Positions 37,461 through 47,037 of a stretch of 64,000 nt of DNA are shown piece by piece. The position numbers were made by a program, and so were the translations under genes. This DNA is from Sediminibacillus dalangtanensis. Its GTDB lineage: Bacteria > Bacillota > Bacilli > Bacillales > Amphibacillaceae. Every line of letters begins with the position of its first letter. Within the stretch, counting starts at the first letter, position 1. The stretch is taken from contig NZ_CP046956.1 of NCBI RefSeq assembly GCF_017792025.1, positions 930,001 to 994,000 on the forward strand, given 5' to 3'. The notes under the pieces are model-generated. The model was not told the DNA's origin, did no database searches, and was given only the letters and a program-made list of their open reading frames with translations.

Positions 37461-39173
37461 ATGAGAAAGGCAAATTGGCTATTGCTTGCAATGGCACTAC
37501 TATTGAGTGTTTTCCTTGCAGCTTGTTCCGGCGGATCCAGTTCCGAAGGCGACAGCAGCGGTGAAGACACAGGATCAACGGAAGAAGGTACCGATGAAGG
37601 TACTTCAGAAGAAGGCGGAGAGGCGAGCGGCGAACAGGTGCTTAACCTGCTTGACACTTCACAAATTCCGACAATGGATTCTTCGCTAGCAACTGATGCA
37701 GTTGCATTCCAATACTTAGGCTCTACTATGGAAGGTCTTTACCGTCTAGGTGAAAATGCTGAACCGGTACCAGGTATTGCTGAAGGAGAACCAGAAGTAA
37801 GTGAAGACGGCTTGACTTGGAACATAAAATTACGTGAAGATGCAGTATGGTCCAATGGTGACCCGGTCACTGCCCACGATTTCGTATTCGCTTGGAGACG
37901 TGCTATCGATCCGGAAACAGGATCTGAATACGGCCCGTTCATGATGAACGACGTACTTAAAAACGCTACTGCCATCAACAATGGTGAAAAAGACCTTGAA
38001 GAGCTTGGCGTTGAAGCAGTCAGCGACTATGAACTGAAAATCACTTTGGAAAAAGCTGTACCATATTTCCACAGCTTGCTTACATTCGGTACTTACCTGC
38101 CGCTAAACGAAGACTTTGTAACAGAACAAGGCGACGACTACGCGCTAACTTCTGATAACTTGATTTACAACGGCCCATTCGTACTTGAAGATTGGGATCC
38201 GAAAGCAAACGAGTCATGGACAATGAAAAAGAACCCAGATTATTGGGATGCTGAAACTGTCCAGCTGGAAGAAATCAATGTAAATGTTGTAAAAGAAACA
38301 AGTACTGCGGTTAACTTATATGAAACGGGTGAAACAGACCGTGCTAGTTTGACTGCTGAATTCGTGGAACAATATGCAGGAACAGAAGATTACCGTACAA
38401 TGCCTGAACCTACTTTGTTCTACTTGAAAATGAACCAGGCAAATGAATACCTTGCAAACCAAAACATCCGTAAGGCGATTGCGATGGCAATCAACAAACA
38501 GGATTTGGTCGATGTAATCCTTGCTAACGGATCAATTCCGGCTAACTTTGCAGTACCAGTTGATTTCACTACACATCCTGAATCTGGGGAAGATTTCCGT
38601 GATATCAATGGTGATTTGCTTACCACAGACAAAGAACAAGCGAAAGAATTGTGGCAAAAAGGTCTTGATGAGCTGGGTGTAGATTCTATCGAACTAGGCT
38701 ATCTTGGCGGTGACACCGAAACTGCTACGGAAATGGACGCTTACATCAAGAACCAGCTTGAAGAAACGCTTGAAGGTTTGACTGTCAACATTTCTTCCGT
38801 ACCATTTGAAGAGCGTCTTGCGAGAGATGAAGCTTCTGACTATGACATCCAAAATTCCGGCTGGGGTCCTGACTATCTTGACCCAAGTACATGGTTGAAC
38901 ATGTGGACTTCTGACAGCCCATATATGACAATGAACTATAACAACGAAGAATACGATGCATTGATCAAAGAAGCAAATAACGAATTATTAACAGATCTAC
39001 CTGCACGTTATGACAACTTCCTTGAAGCAGAAAAAGTGCTGATGGATGATGCGGCAATCGCTCCTTTGTACCAGCGTTCCCGTGCATATCTGTGGAGACC
39101 ATCTGTTAAAGGTGTTATTTTCAATCCAATGGGGGCAGACTTCTCATATAAGTGGGCTTATATCGAAGAATAA
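37461..39173 (+). CDS. oppA: OppA, oligopeptide ABC transporter substrate-binding lipoprotein
   Basis: A 570-residue lipoprotein with lipobox LAAC (Cys near residue 22), followed by an unusually acidic Ser/Gly/Glu/Asp linker (residues 23-58), then the SBP_bac_5 fold: LKIT, YFHSLLTFGTYLPL, WTMKKNPDYWDA, INKQDLVDVIL, and YDIQNSGWGPDYLDPSTWL. Such oligopeptide receptors feed peptides for nutrition and Phr signalling for competence and sporulation. The protein is strongly acidic throughout, which is common in salt-tolerant Bacillaceae. First gene of oppABCDF; a terminator-like hairpin after it should make it the most abundant product. Confidence 0.94.
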   Translation: MRKANWLLLAMALLLSVFLAACSGGSSSEGDSSGEDTGSTEEGTDEGTSEEGGEASGEQVLNLLDTSQIPTMDSSLATDAVAFQYLGSTMEGLYRLGENAEPVPGIAEGEPEVSEDGLTWNIKLREDAVWSNGDPVTAHDFVFAWRRAIDPETGSEYGPFMMNDVLKNATAINNGEKDLEELGVEAVSDYELKITLEKAVPYFHSLLTFGTYLPLNEDFVTEQGDDYALTSDNLIYNGPFVLEDWDPKANESWTMKKNPDYWDAETVQLEEINVNVVKETSTAVNLYETGETDRASLTAEFVEQYAGTEDYRTMPEPTLFYLKMNQANEYLANQNIRKAIAMAINKQDLVDVILANGSIPANFAVPVDFTTHPESGEDFRDINGDLLTTDKEQAKELWQKGLDELGVDSIELGYLGGDTETATEMDAYIKNQLEETLEGLTVNISSVPFEERLARDEASDYDIQNSGWGPDYLDPSTWLNMWTSDSPYMTMNYNNEEYDALIKEANNELLTDLPARYDNFLEAEKVLMDDAAIAPLYQRSRAYLWRPSVKGVIFNPMGADFSYKWAYIEE

Positions 39174-39218
39174 ACTTGATAACTTTGAGATGATGTAATA
39201 CCTCTTTGGTAGAGGAGA

Positions 39219-39262
39219 GGAGAGTGTACTGCCAGCTACTTGCCGGCGTATACTCTCTTTTT
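39219..39262 (+). terminator. Attenuating terminator between oppA and oppB
   Basis: GGAGAGTGTAC (39219-39229) pairs with GTATACTCTC (39248-39257) around a stem-loop with GCC/GGC, followed by five T. Typical of operons where the binding protein must exceed the membrane parts. Confidence 0.82.
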
Positions 39263-39295
39263 CAGTTTAACCAGATTGTTTGAATTATTAGAAGA

Positions 39296-39325
39296 TTAAA
39301 TATAATAGATTTAAATATAATAGAT
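39296..39325 (+). repeat. 15-bp perfect tandem duplication with two TATAAT boxes before oppB
   Basis: TTAAATATAATAGAT occurs twice in a row (39296-39310 and 39311-39325), just before AGGAGGGATAGGG and the oppB start. Each copy carries TATAAT. TTGAAT sits 15 bases before the first box, too close for a normal sigma-A promoter, but the duplication could create one. Confidence 0.7.
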
Positions 39326-39339
39326 TAGGAGGGATAGGG

Positions 39340-40269
39340 ATGGTTAGATATATACTGCAACGACTTGGCTATATGCTGCTTACGTTGTTTTTGATTGCTA
39401 CATTTTCGTTCTTTCTCATGAAAATGCTGCCAGGCTCACCGATGAAAGCAGAGCAAAAGCTTTCCGAAGCACAGTTGGAAATCCTTTATGAAAAATATGA
39501 CTTAAATGACCCAGTACCTGTACAATATATCAATTATTTAGGCAAACTTGTTCAAGGAGATTTAGGTGTATCATTCCAGATGAATAACCAGCCGGTAACT
39601 GCTTTGCTAGCTAACAGAATACCTGTTTCGGCACATTTAGGTTTCCAGGCGATGATTCTTGGAACCATTCTCGGTATGCTGCTCGGATTGGTGGCCGCTG
39701 TTCGAAATAACAGCTGGATCGATTATACATCAAACGTCATTTCGGTAATAGGAATATCGATTCCATCGTTTATTTTTGCCGGCTTACTTCAATACTTTGT
39801 CGGTGTCAAGCTAGGTCTTTTGCCAATCGCTTTCTGGGAAGGCTTCCAGCATACGATTATGCCGACAATAGCTTTGGCGATTTTTCCGCTCGCAATAGCG
39901 GCGCGTTTCCTGCGTACAGAGATGATCGAAGTACTTGGTTCAGATTACATTGTAACCGCACGGGCGAAAGGTGTTACAAAGGGTGGCATTATGTTCAAGC
40001 ACGGCCTGCGTAATGCATTGATTCCTTTGGTAACTGTAATGGGACCGATGGCAGTCAGCCTTATGACAGGTACATTGGTTATCGAAAAGATTTTCTCGAT
40101 TCCTGGTATTGGAGAACAATTTGTCACTTCGGTAACGACTGACGACTTTCCGGTTATTATGGGTACAACCCTTTTCTTCGCCTTCTTCTTCATCTTGATA
40201 ATACTTGTAATCGATATACTGTACGGCATCATTGATCCGCGTATTCGATTAGCTGGAGGTAAAGATTGA
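39340..40269 (+). CDS. oppB: OppB, oligopeptide ABC transporter permease
   Basis: 309 residues, six membrane segments, with the standard MVRYILQRLGYMLLTLFLIA start and the EAA loop EMIEVLGSDYIVTARAKG that contacts the ATPases. Ends with IIDPRIRLAGGKD. AGGAGGG precedes the ATG. Its stop overlaps oppC. Confidence 0.95.
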   Translation: MVRYILQRLGYMLLTLFLIATFSFFLMKMLPGSPMKAEQKLSEAQLEILYEKYDLNDPVPVQYINYLGKLVQGDLGVSFQMNNQPVTALLANRIPVSAHLGFQAMILGTILGMLLGLVAAVRNNSWIDYTSNVISVIGISIPSFIFAGLLQYFVGVKLGLLPIAFWEGFQHTIMPTIALAIFPLAIAARFLRTEMIEVLGSDYIVTARAKGVTKGGIMFKHGLRNALIPLVTVMGPMAVSLMTGTLVIEKIFSIPGIGEQFVTSVTTDDFPVIMGTTLFFAFFFILIILVIDILYGIIDPRIRLAGGKD

Positions 40270-41417
40270 TGGACAAAGAAAAGTTAAATAAAGATCTGTT
40301 TGTACCTGCTAAGCCTGATGAAAATGAAAGTGAACAAATCCAGCGCCCTAACTTGACTTATTGGCAGGATGCCTGGAGACGTTTGAAAACGAACAAAGGG
40401 GCGATATTCGGACTGGTCGTGATCGTTTTGATTGGCATCATGTCCATAATCGGGCCCCACTTTAACGAAGATGGGGTAGATGACCAGGATTTAGGCTTGT
40501 CTAAGCTGCCTCCTCGTGTGCAAGGATTGGAATCTATTCAATGGCTGCGGCTCGATGGAACAAAATCGGAAACCTATGAAGCTGCCAGCGTCGATGCAGC
40601 CAAAGAACGGATGCGTCAGCGTTTTACCCAGACGGATGATGAATTCATTACTTATGATGTGAAACGTGAAGGCGATGGTAGTAAGGACTCTGCTAAAGTA
40701 ACTGGCTACTATCATATTTATGAAGCAAAAGGAATTCAGGATGAGTATTTTTGGTTTGGTACCGATACATTGGGGCGTGACCTATTTACACGTACCTGGT
40801 ATGGAACAAGGATTTCCTTGTTGATTGCGTTTGTTGCTGCGGCAATCGATATGCTGATTGGTGTAGCATATGGCGGTATTTCCGGCTACTTTGGTGGCAG
40901 GACAGATAACGTTATGCAGCGTATCATCGAGATACTTGTCGGCATTCCGAACCTTGTTGTGGTTATTCTGATGATCATGATACTCGACCCTGGTATAATT
41001 GCGATAATTATCGCGTTAACGATAACGGGCTGGACTGGAATGGCGAGAATTGTCAGGGGACAAGTACTCAAGTTGAAGGGTCAGGAGTTTGTATTGGCTT
41101 CTCGGACATTGGGATCCTCGCATCCTAGAATATTGTCGAAGCATCTGATTCCCAATACCATGGGGATGATCATTGTAAACACAATGTTCACCATCCCTAA
41201 CGCCATTTTCTTTGAAGCGTTCTTGAGCTTTATCGGTTTGGGATTGCAGCCGCCGGATGCGTCGCTTGGTACATTGATCAACGATGGATTCAAAGCGTTG
41301 CAAATCAACCCGCATATCATGATTTTCCCTGCGATCGTCATTTCATTGATTATGATCGGATTTAATATTTTGGCAGACGGACTGCGTGATGCGTTAGATC
41401 CGAAGATGCGTGAATAG
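40269..41417 (+). CDS. oppC: OppC, oligopeptide ABC transporter permease with extended extracytoplasmic loop
   Basis: 382 residues, about 75 longer than the 305-residue B. subtilis OppC. The extra residues (about 65-150) lie between the first membrane segment and the conserved FGTDTLGRDLFTRTWYGTRI, i.e. outside the membrane. The EAA loop (EFVLASRTLGSSHPRIL) and the ending ADGLRDALDPKMRE are normal. ATG 40269 overlaps the oppB stop (TGATG); an in-frame TTG lies one codon earlier. Confidence 0.94.
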   Translation: MDKEKLNKDLFVPAKPDENESEQIQRPNLTYWQDAWRRLKTNKGAIFGLVVIVLIGIMSIIGPHFNEDGVDDQDLGLSKLPPRVQGLESIQWLRLDGTKSETYEAASVDAAKERMRQRFTQTDDEFITYDVKREGDGSKDSAKVTGYYHIYEAKGIQDEYFWFGTDTLGRDLFTRTWYGTRISLLIAFVAAAIDMLIGVAYGGISGYFGGRTDNVMQRIIEILVGIPNLVVVILMIMILDPGIIAIIIALTITGWTGMARIVRGQVLKLKGQEFVLASRTLGSSHPRILSKHLIPNTMGMIIVNTMFTIPNAIFFEAFLSFIGLGLQPPDASLGTLINDGFKALQINPHIMIFPAIVISLIMIGFNILADGLRDALDPKMRE

Positions 41418-41432
41418 GAGGCATGTGCTGAC

Positions 41433-42497
41433 ATGGAGAATATTTTAGAAGTAAATGACTTACACATCTCCTTTGATACGTACGGCGGAGAAGTAAAAGC
41501 GGTACGCGGTGTTACCTTTGACTTAAAAAAAGGAGAAACATTAGCGATAGTGGGGGAATCTGGTTCTGGTAAATCTGTGACCACGAGAGCACTAGCGAGA
41601 TTGATTCCCTCACCGCCGGGCCGGATAAAACAAGGAGAAATATTGTTTGATGGCAAAGACTTGGCAAAACTGAAAGAAAAAGAGATGCAGGAAATCCGCG
41701 GGAAAGACATTTCAACCATTTTCCAGGATCCGATGACATCTTTAAACCCGACGATGAAAATCGGAAATCAAATCATGGAAGGACTTATCAAGCACCAAAA
41801 AATGAGCCGTACACAGGCGAAAAGCCGTGCGGTCGAACTGCTGGAGCTTGTGGGACTTCCAAATCCGACGGAGAGAATCAACCAGTATCCGCACCAATTT
41901 TCAGGCGGGCAGCGTCAGCGGGTTGTCATTGCTATTGCGTTGGCATGTAATCCGAAAATCTTGATTGCCGACGAACCGACTACAGCATTGGATGTAACGA
42001 TCCAGGCACAAATTTTAGAGTTGATGAAGGATATTCAAAAGAAAACAGAAAGCTCGATTATCTTTATCACCCATGATTTAGGAGTGGTGGCGAACGTCGC
42101 TGATCGTGTTGCCGTAATGTATGCCGGCAAAATCGTGGAAATCGGAACAGTAGATGAAATCTTCTATAATCCGAAACACCCATATACATGGGGATTGTTA
42201 GGATCGATGCCGACGCTTGACAATACAGAGGATAGCCTTATCGCTATTCCAGGTTCGCCTCCGGATATGCTGAAGCCGCCAAAAGGGGATGCTTTCGCTC
42301 CTCGGAACGAATATGCATTGGAAATTGATAAGGAAATGGAACCGCCGATGTTCAAGGTATCCGATACCCACTATGCGGCGACCTGGCTCTTGCATGAATA
42401 TGCTCCGGACATTGAGCCTCCAGAGGCAGTTAAACGCCGTATGAAGGGATTTGCCCAGACAGGAGCCGGCGATTCGAAGGAAGGTGAACGGCCGTGA
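41433..42497 (+). CDS. oppD: OppD, oligopeptide ABC transporter ATP-binding protein
   Basis: 354 residues. Walker [10 protein letters not shown]-loop [12 protein letters not shown], signature [12 protein letters not shown], Walker [14 protein letters not shown], switch FITHDLG, and the oligopeptide-specific C-terminal extension with [15 protein letters not shown] precedes the ATG. Its stop overlaps the oppF GTG. Confidence 0.96.
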   Translation: MENILEVNDLHISFDTYGGEVKAVRGVTFDLKKGETLAIVGESGSGKSVTTRALARLIPSPPGRIKQGEILFDGKDLAKLKEKEMQEIRGKDISTIFQDPMTSLNPTMKIGNQIMEGLIKHQKMSRTQAKSRAVELLELVGLPNPTERINQYPHQFSGGQRQRVVIAIALACNPKILIADEPTTALDVTIQAQILELMKDIQKKTESSIIFITHDLGVVANVADRVAVMYAGKIVEIGTVDEIFYNPKHPYTWGLLGSMPTLDNTEDSLIAIPGSPPDMLKPPKGDAFAPRNEYALEIDKEMEPPMFKVSDTHYAATWLLHEYAPDIEPPEAVKRRMKGFAQTGAGDSKEGERP

Positions 42498-43435
42498 CCG
42501 TGACTCAGGAAAAGTTATTGGAAGTAAGCAACTTAAAGCAATACTTTAAAACTGGCAGGCACAGTGTTGTAAAAGCAATAGACGGTATTTCTTTTGATAT
42601 ATATAAAGGAGAAACATTTGGCCTTGTTGGTGAATCGGGCTGCGGTAAATCAACAACCGGCCGTACGATCATTCGTTTGTATGATGCAACGGATGGAAAT
42701 GTGAAGTTTAATGGTGAAGATGTACATGGTAAGAAAAACAGCCAGGATTTGAAAAAGTTCAACCAGAAAATGCAAATGATTTTCCAAGATCCATATGCTT
42801 CTTTAAATCCGCGTATGACTGTCATGGATATCATTGCAGAAGGACTGGATGTTCACGGCCTATCCAAAAGCCCGCAGGCACGTAAACAGCGGGTGGAAGA
42901 ACTACTGGAAAGAGTCGGACTGAACAAAGAACACGCCAACCGTTATCCGCATGAATTTAGCGGTGGACAGCGGCAGCGTATTGGTATCGCCAGAGCTCTG
43001 GCAGTCGACCCTGAATTTATCATTGCCGACGAACCAATCTCTGCGCTTGATGTGTCCATCCAGGCGCAAGTTGTAAACCTGTTGAAAGAACTGCAAGAGG
43101 ATCACGGATTAACCTATCTATTTATCGCACACGATTTGTCCATGGTAAAATATATCAGTGACCGCATTGGGGTTATGTATTTCGGAAAACTCGTGGAACT
43201 TGCAGACAGTGATGAACTGTACAAAAATCCTTTACACCCTTACACGAAATCACTGCTTTCGGCAATACCACTGCCAGACCCTGATTACGAAAGAAACCGC
43301 CAGCGTGTTGATTATGATCCAAGCCAGCATGATACCAGTGAAGAGCCGGAATTCCGGGAAATCACACCAGGCCATTGGGTATCATGTACCACAAAAGAAT
43401 TTGAAGCATACAAGCAAGAGTTAAATAAAAATTGA
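42494..43435 (+). CDS. oppF: OppF, oligopeptide ABC transporter ATP-binding protein
   Basis: 313 residues. Walker [11 protein letters not shown]-loop [12 protein letters not shown], signature [12 protein letters not shown], Walker [14 protein letters not shown], switch LFIAHDLS, with C-terminal [16 protein letters not shown] start overlaps the oppD stop (GTGA), so D and F are coupled. The expected family has a few more Cys near the end; only one is seen here. Confidence 0.95.
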   Translation: MTVTQEKLLEVSNLKQYFKTGRHSVVKAIDGISFDIYKGETFGLVGESGCGKSTTGRTIIRLYDATDGNVKFNGEDVHGKKNSQDLKKFNQKMQMIFQDPYASLNPRMTVMDIIAEGLDVHGLSKSPQARKQRVEELLERVGLNKEHANRYPHEFSGGQRQRIGIARALAVDPEFIIADEPISALDVSIQAQVVNLLKELQEDHGLTYLFIAHDLSMVKYISDRIGVMYFGKLVELADSDELYKNPLHPYTKSLLSAIPLPDPDYERNRQRVDYDPSQHDTSEEPEFREITPGHWVSCTTKEFEAYKQELNKN

Positions 43436-43496
43436 AAATAGCAGATTCGTGATAAAATAAAAGGAAGGGCTTGACTTATTATAGGCCCTTCTTCAA

Positions 43497-43536
43497 AAAA
43501 TCATCAGCATTTTTACCGTTATGCTGATGATTTTTT
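43497..43536 (+). terminator. Terminator of oppABCDF
   Basis: Arms AAAATCATCAGCAT and ATGCTGATGATTTT with a ten-base loop and T run. A weaker hairpin GAAGGGC/GGCCCTTC at 43464-43491 lies just before. Confidence 0.93.
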
Positions 43537-43800
43537 GTTTGTTTTATGCTTGCCATGTAGTGTCAGAGAATGGCAGTCACTTTCCATTTATTCTGCTGCT
43601 GTCTATTCGATCTCAGCATTCGAACATACCGTTTTCAATGGACATTTCACTGTTTCACACTTTAGACGAAAGGGTAATAAAATACGATAGTCAAAAATAG
43701 TAAAATAACGACAAAAACAGCAATTTCGGGTTCCAACATCCCCTATATTTCTTTTATAATAGAAGTACGCCTTAATACATAAAATAGGAGATTGATAGCG
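43537..43800. other. Spacer between opp operon and DUF4015 gene
   Basis: Nothing supported except a TATAAT box at 43755-43760 that may serve the next gene. Confidence 0.35.
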
Positions 43801-45012
43801 ATGGGGAAACGACAACTGAAGACAATGATTTTTGCCATGCTCCTGCTGATGCTCGTATCCGTCCCAAAGGTAGACGCTGCGGAGGAAACGAAAACCATGA
43901 AAACACACCATAGGAGCATGAGTGGTGTCGAAACATATAAAGTTCCCGAACGGATTTCACGATTCTCCTATAACTCAGGCTTGAATTTTGAGTATCCTGA
44001 TCATGTCAGGGGAATTTATGTAACCGGTAATTCAGCAGGTGGAGAGCGGTTTGACCGATTAATCAAGCTGATTAATGACACAGAGCTGAATAGTATGGTA
44101 ATCGATGTGAAAGAGGATCACGGCAATGTAACCTTCAAATTTGAGGAAGACTCTCCATATGCAGACGTGGGAACTAATTATATCCGAAGCCCGGAAAAGA
44201 TGCTCAAACGTCTGGAGGAAGAAGGGATTTATCCAATTGCCAGAATCGTGGTATTTAAGGATCCTGTACTGGCAAAAGAACGTCCGGATTTATCTTTTAC
44301 CCAAAACGGAGAGGTTTGGGTAAATGGCAAGGGAGAAGCGTTTGTGAGCCCGTTTCAAAAAGAAGTATGGGACTATAACATTGAGTTGGCAAAACAGGTA
44401 GCGGAAATGGGCTTTCAGGAAATACAGTTTGATTATGTCCGCTTCCCGGAGGGTTTTGAGACCAGGGCCGAAGAATTGGAGTATGATCAGGGAGATTATG
44501 CTGATTTGGAAATGAATGGTGTCAAAAAACGAGTGAAAGCAGTTACGGATTTCGTTTCCCATGCCAAGGAAGAATTATCCGATTATGATGTCGATGTGTC
44601 CGTCGATATCTTTGGTTATTCTGCCACGATTGAAGAAGCGCCTGGAATTGGACAAAACTTCTCTAAAATAGCTGACAATGTGGATGTAATTTCTTCTATG
44701 ATTTATCCGAGCCATTGGACATCTTATTTTGGCATTGATAATCCGGATGAGGAACCATACAAATTAGTTACCGAATATGCCAAAGTGGAAAACGAGGTAT
44801 TGGGAAGCTTGGAAGACCCTCCGGTTTCACGGCCATGGATTCAGGATTTTGAAGCGCCATGGTTGTATAGCGGTAAAACGAAACAATATGGCAAAGACGA
44901 AGTCGAAGCACAAATAAAAGCTCTAAATGAGAATGGCATCCATGAATTTCTCATTTGGAATTCTGGAAACAGTTATACAGAAAATGTTGATTATACACCA
45001 TTAGATGAATAA
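43801..45012 (+). CDS. Exported DUF4015 (putative glycoside hydrolase) protein
   Basis: 403 residues with a signal peptide (KTMIFAMLLLMLVSVPKVDA, cleaved before AEET). The body is the PF13200 fold: HVRGIYVTGNSAGG, MVIDVKEDHGNV, YPIARIVVFKDPVLA, and EMGFQEIQFDYVRFPEG where an Asp and Arg are conserved, then VDIFGYSA and ISSMIYPSHW. Family function is unproven; it resembles TIM-barrel polysaccharide hydrolases. Start ATG 43801 has GGAG eleven bases upstream; an in-frame TTG at 43792 is too close to that site. The stop codon lies inside the terminator stem. Confidence 0.9.
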   Translation: MGKRQLKTMIFAMLLLMLVSVPKVDAAEETKTMKTHHRSMSGVETYKVPERISRFSYNSGLNFEYPDHVRGIYVTGNSAGGERFDRLIKLINDTELNSMVIDVKEDHGNVTFKFEEDSPYADVGTNYIRSPEKMLKRLEEEGIYPIARIVVFKDPVLAKERPDLSFTQNGEVWVNGKGEAFVSPFQKEVWDYNIELAKQVAEMGFQEIQFDYVRFPEGFETRAEELEYDQGDYADLEMNGVKKRVKAVTDFVSHAKEELSDYDVDVSVDIFGYSATIEEAPGIGQNFSKIADNVDVISSMIYPSHWTSYFGIDNPDEEPYKLVTEYAKVENEVLGSLEDPPVSRPWIQDFEAPWLYSGKTKQYGKDEVEAQIKALNENGIHEFLIWNSGNSYTENVDYTPLDE

Positions 45013-45050
45013 ACAAACACTGCCGGTATTTCCGGCAGTGTTTGTTTATT
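45008..45050 (+). terminator. Long perfect terminator after the DUF4015 gene
   Basis: Nineteen-base arms AATAAACAAACACTGCCGG and CCGGCAGTGTTTGTTTATT with a TATTT loop. The left arm contains the stop codon. Confidence 0.93.
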
Positions 45051-45176
45051 CGAAGTACAAACGCATGATTAGAAAATCAGTCATCGGGAAAAACTAACTG
45101 GAGCCTGTGAGAAGATTTAACAATTGAAGGATATTCCGTTATAATAAAAAGGACTACAAATACAAGGAGTAGATCA

Positions 45177-45770
45177 ATGAACTGGTACGAAAAGCTAAAC
45201 AAGTATTTTCCCGTAGAAGAGATGAAGTCTCAAAAGCATATGGAAATGCTGTTAAAGGAAAAAGGCGACGTCTATTATAAAGACGAGGGACCCCATCATG
45301 TGCTTATGTACGCAGAGTTCAAATCGTTCATCTTTATCGATTATGTATATGTATCTGCAGCATCTCGAGGTCAAGGACTGGGACATCAATTAATCGAAAA
45401 GCTGAAAGCCAGGAACAAACCGATTATCCTGGAAGTGGAACCGGTTGATTACGAAGACAGCGACACGGAAAAACGGTTGAAATTTTACCAGCGAGAGGGA
45501 TTTGTTCATGCACAGTCGATCGGCTACAATCGGCGGAGCCTTGCGACGAATGAAGACACTCCGATGGAAATTTTATATTGGAGTCCGGATAATCAGGATG
45601 AAGAAGAAATATATAAACAAATGAAAAAAATGTACGAAGACATTCACACTTATAAAGACGAAGAAATTTACGGAAAGTCCTACCAACCTGTTGATGAAGT
45701 ACTGACGTATGATGATGATCGAGAAGCTGATGACATTTTTGATGCCTTAAAACAATCTGAAGGCGTGTGA
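45177..45770 (+). CDS. yjbC: YjbC, GNAT acetyltransferase
   Basis: 197 residues. GNAT acetyl-CoA motif VSAASRGQGLGHQLIEKL (residues about 59-76), then FYQREGFVHAQSIGY. Acidic C-terminal tail. In B. subtilis yjbC is co-transcribed with spx and stress-inducible; here a short terminator (45779) lies between, so spx may have its own promoter. Substrate unknown. Confidence 0.88.
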   Translation: MNWYEKLNKYFPVEEMKSQKHMEMLLKEKGDVYYKDEGPHHVLMYAEFKSFIFIDYVYVSAASRGQGLGHQLIEKLKARNKPIILEVEPVDYEDSDTEKRLKFYQREGFVHAQSIGYNRRSLATNEDTPMEILYWSPDNQDEEEIYKQMKKMYEDIHTYKDEEIYGKSYQPVDEVLTYDDDREADDIFDALKQSEGV

Positions 45771-45778
45771 TCATTTCG

Positions 45779-45808
45779 AAAGCTGCCCTTTGTCACGGGT
45801 GGCTTTCT
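45779..45808 (+). terminator. Terminator after yjbC
   Basis: GAAAGCTGCCC pairs with GGGTGGCTTTC (one G-U), followed by TTC and a T-rich stretch. Confidence 0.7.
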
Positions 45809-46025
45809 TCTATTACACATTTATTTTACGTCCTCTAAAAAGATGCTTATTGTTTTGACCAGAGGACGAAAATGAGATCTTGAAAAAATAAAAAAAAGTT
45901 TTTTAAAAAAAGGTTTAACGTAAAGGAAGCCGGGGTACTTTAAATATAAGTTTACTTCATTTTGTGACAACTTTTAAGAAGATGGCAAATTAATTCAAGA
46001 AATTGCATAAAAACCTACCTTCATA

Positions 46026-46055
46026 TTGACAAGTATAGTATACTATACATAGAAG
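46026..46055 (+). promoter_or_regulatory. Candidate spx promoter/operator with perfect palindrome
   Basis: TTGACA (46026-46031) is followed at once by the 16-base perfect palindrome GTATAGTATACTATAC (46033-46048). A -10 at 17 bases would be ATAGAA, which is weak. In B. subtilis one spx promoter is repressed by YodB and PerR; this palindrome is a candidate site for a similar repressor, but the match to either known box is poor. Confidence 0.5.
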
Positions 46056-46141
46056 AGTTATTTAAAGTAATTTTAATTTAATATCTTCTTCAAATCATAA
46101 AATGACGATAAATAATCTGCGTTATGAGGAGTGAAGTTTCC

Positions 46142-46537
46142 ATGGTAACACTTTATACCTCACCAAGTTGTACATCTTGCCGTAAAGCAAAAGCATGGTT
46201 AGAAGAGCATGATATACCATTCAGTGAGCGAAATATCTTCTCGGAAACCTTGACGCTTGATGAAATCAAGGAAATTTTGAGAATGACAGAAGATGGCACC
46301 GATGAAATAATTTCTACAAGGTCTAAAGTTTTTCAAAAACTAGATATGAATCTTGATCAACTTCCAATGAAAGACCTCTTTAACTTAATTCAAGAAAATC
46401 CTGGTCTTCTTCGCCGCCCAATCATTCTTGATGAGAAAAGATTGCAGGTAGGCTATAATGAAGATGAAATTCGCAGATTCTTACCTAGAACTGTCCGTAC
46501 TTTCCAATTGCGGGAAGCGCAAAGAATGGTTAACTAA
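46142..46537 (+). CDS. spx: Spx, thiol-stress transcriptional regulator
   Basis: 131 residues, ArsC fold. Redox switch Cys10-Thr-Ser-Cys13 in [11 protein letters not shown], conserved [12 protein letters not shown] and [16 protein letters not shown], and C-terminal [10 protein letters not shown] recognised by ClpXP. Spx binds the alpha subunit of RNA polymerase and switches transcription under disulfide stress. GAGGAGTGAA precedes ATG 46142; the frame opens six codons earlier. Its adaptor spxH and its helper mecA are in the same window. Confidence 0.97.
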   Translation: MVTLYTSPSCTSCRKAKAWLEEHDIPFSERNIFSETLTLDEIKEILRMTEDGTDEIISTRSKVFQKLDMNLDQLPMKDLFNLIQENPGLLRRPIILDEKRLQVGYNEDEIRRFLPRTVRTFQLREAQRMVN

Positions 46538-46550
46538 TATAGCATAGAGG

Positions 46551-46581
46551 CGCGGGTCTTTTTAAAGGACCTGCGTTTTTT
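46551..46581 (+). terminator. Terminator after spx
   Basis: CGCGGGTC pairs with GACCTGCG (one G-U), loop CTTTTTAAAG-like, T run of seven. Confidence 0.85.
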
Positions 46582-47037
46582 CTATTTCTAGAGGTTGAAA
46601 GGGTGAAGCGTCCTGATCGCCAACCCAGCAATAAAAAAGAAAACCTCACGTGACTTTTGGCCTCGGCATCGGTTTTGTCTGTCTTAACGGATCGGCAAAC
46701 TGTGCTGAGGCGAAATAATGACTACCAAATTTTTCAGTAAATTCACCAGGTATAAAGGGATGACATTTTGCCATAAATAAGCTAAAATAAATATTTATAG
46801 ACTGGTATTCTAAGGTGCCGGTTTGTATTTATTTAAAAAGATTAATCTTTGTTTTTTTAGAAAATATAGGCTTTTATATTTTCAAAAACAATTTTTTTAT
46901 CATAAAATAAAGATAAGAAGCTGTTGCTTATATTTGAGGGTTGATGGAAACTCGTAACGGGTATGGATTTATAGGATTACAAATAGGTGAAGTTTTTCTC
47001 TTCCACCTAATAATAAGTAGAAGGGAGAGAGAAGAAA
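46582..47037. other. mecA upstream region with hairpins
   Basis: No gene. Three inverted structures: GCCTCGGCA...TGCTGAGGC (about 46661-46715), AAATAAATA (46785-46793) pairing with TATTTATTT (46826-46834) with an inner GACTGG/CCGGTT, and the palindrome AAAGATTAATCTTT (about 46836-46850). None matches an RNA family I know. Confidence 0.5.
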
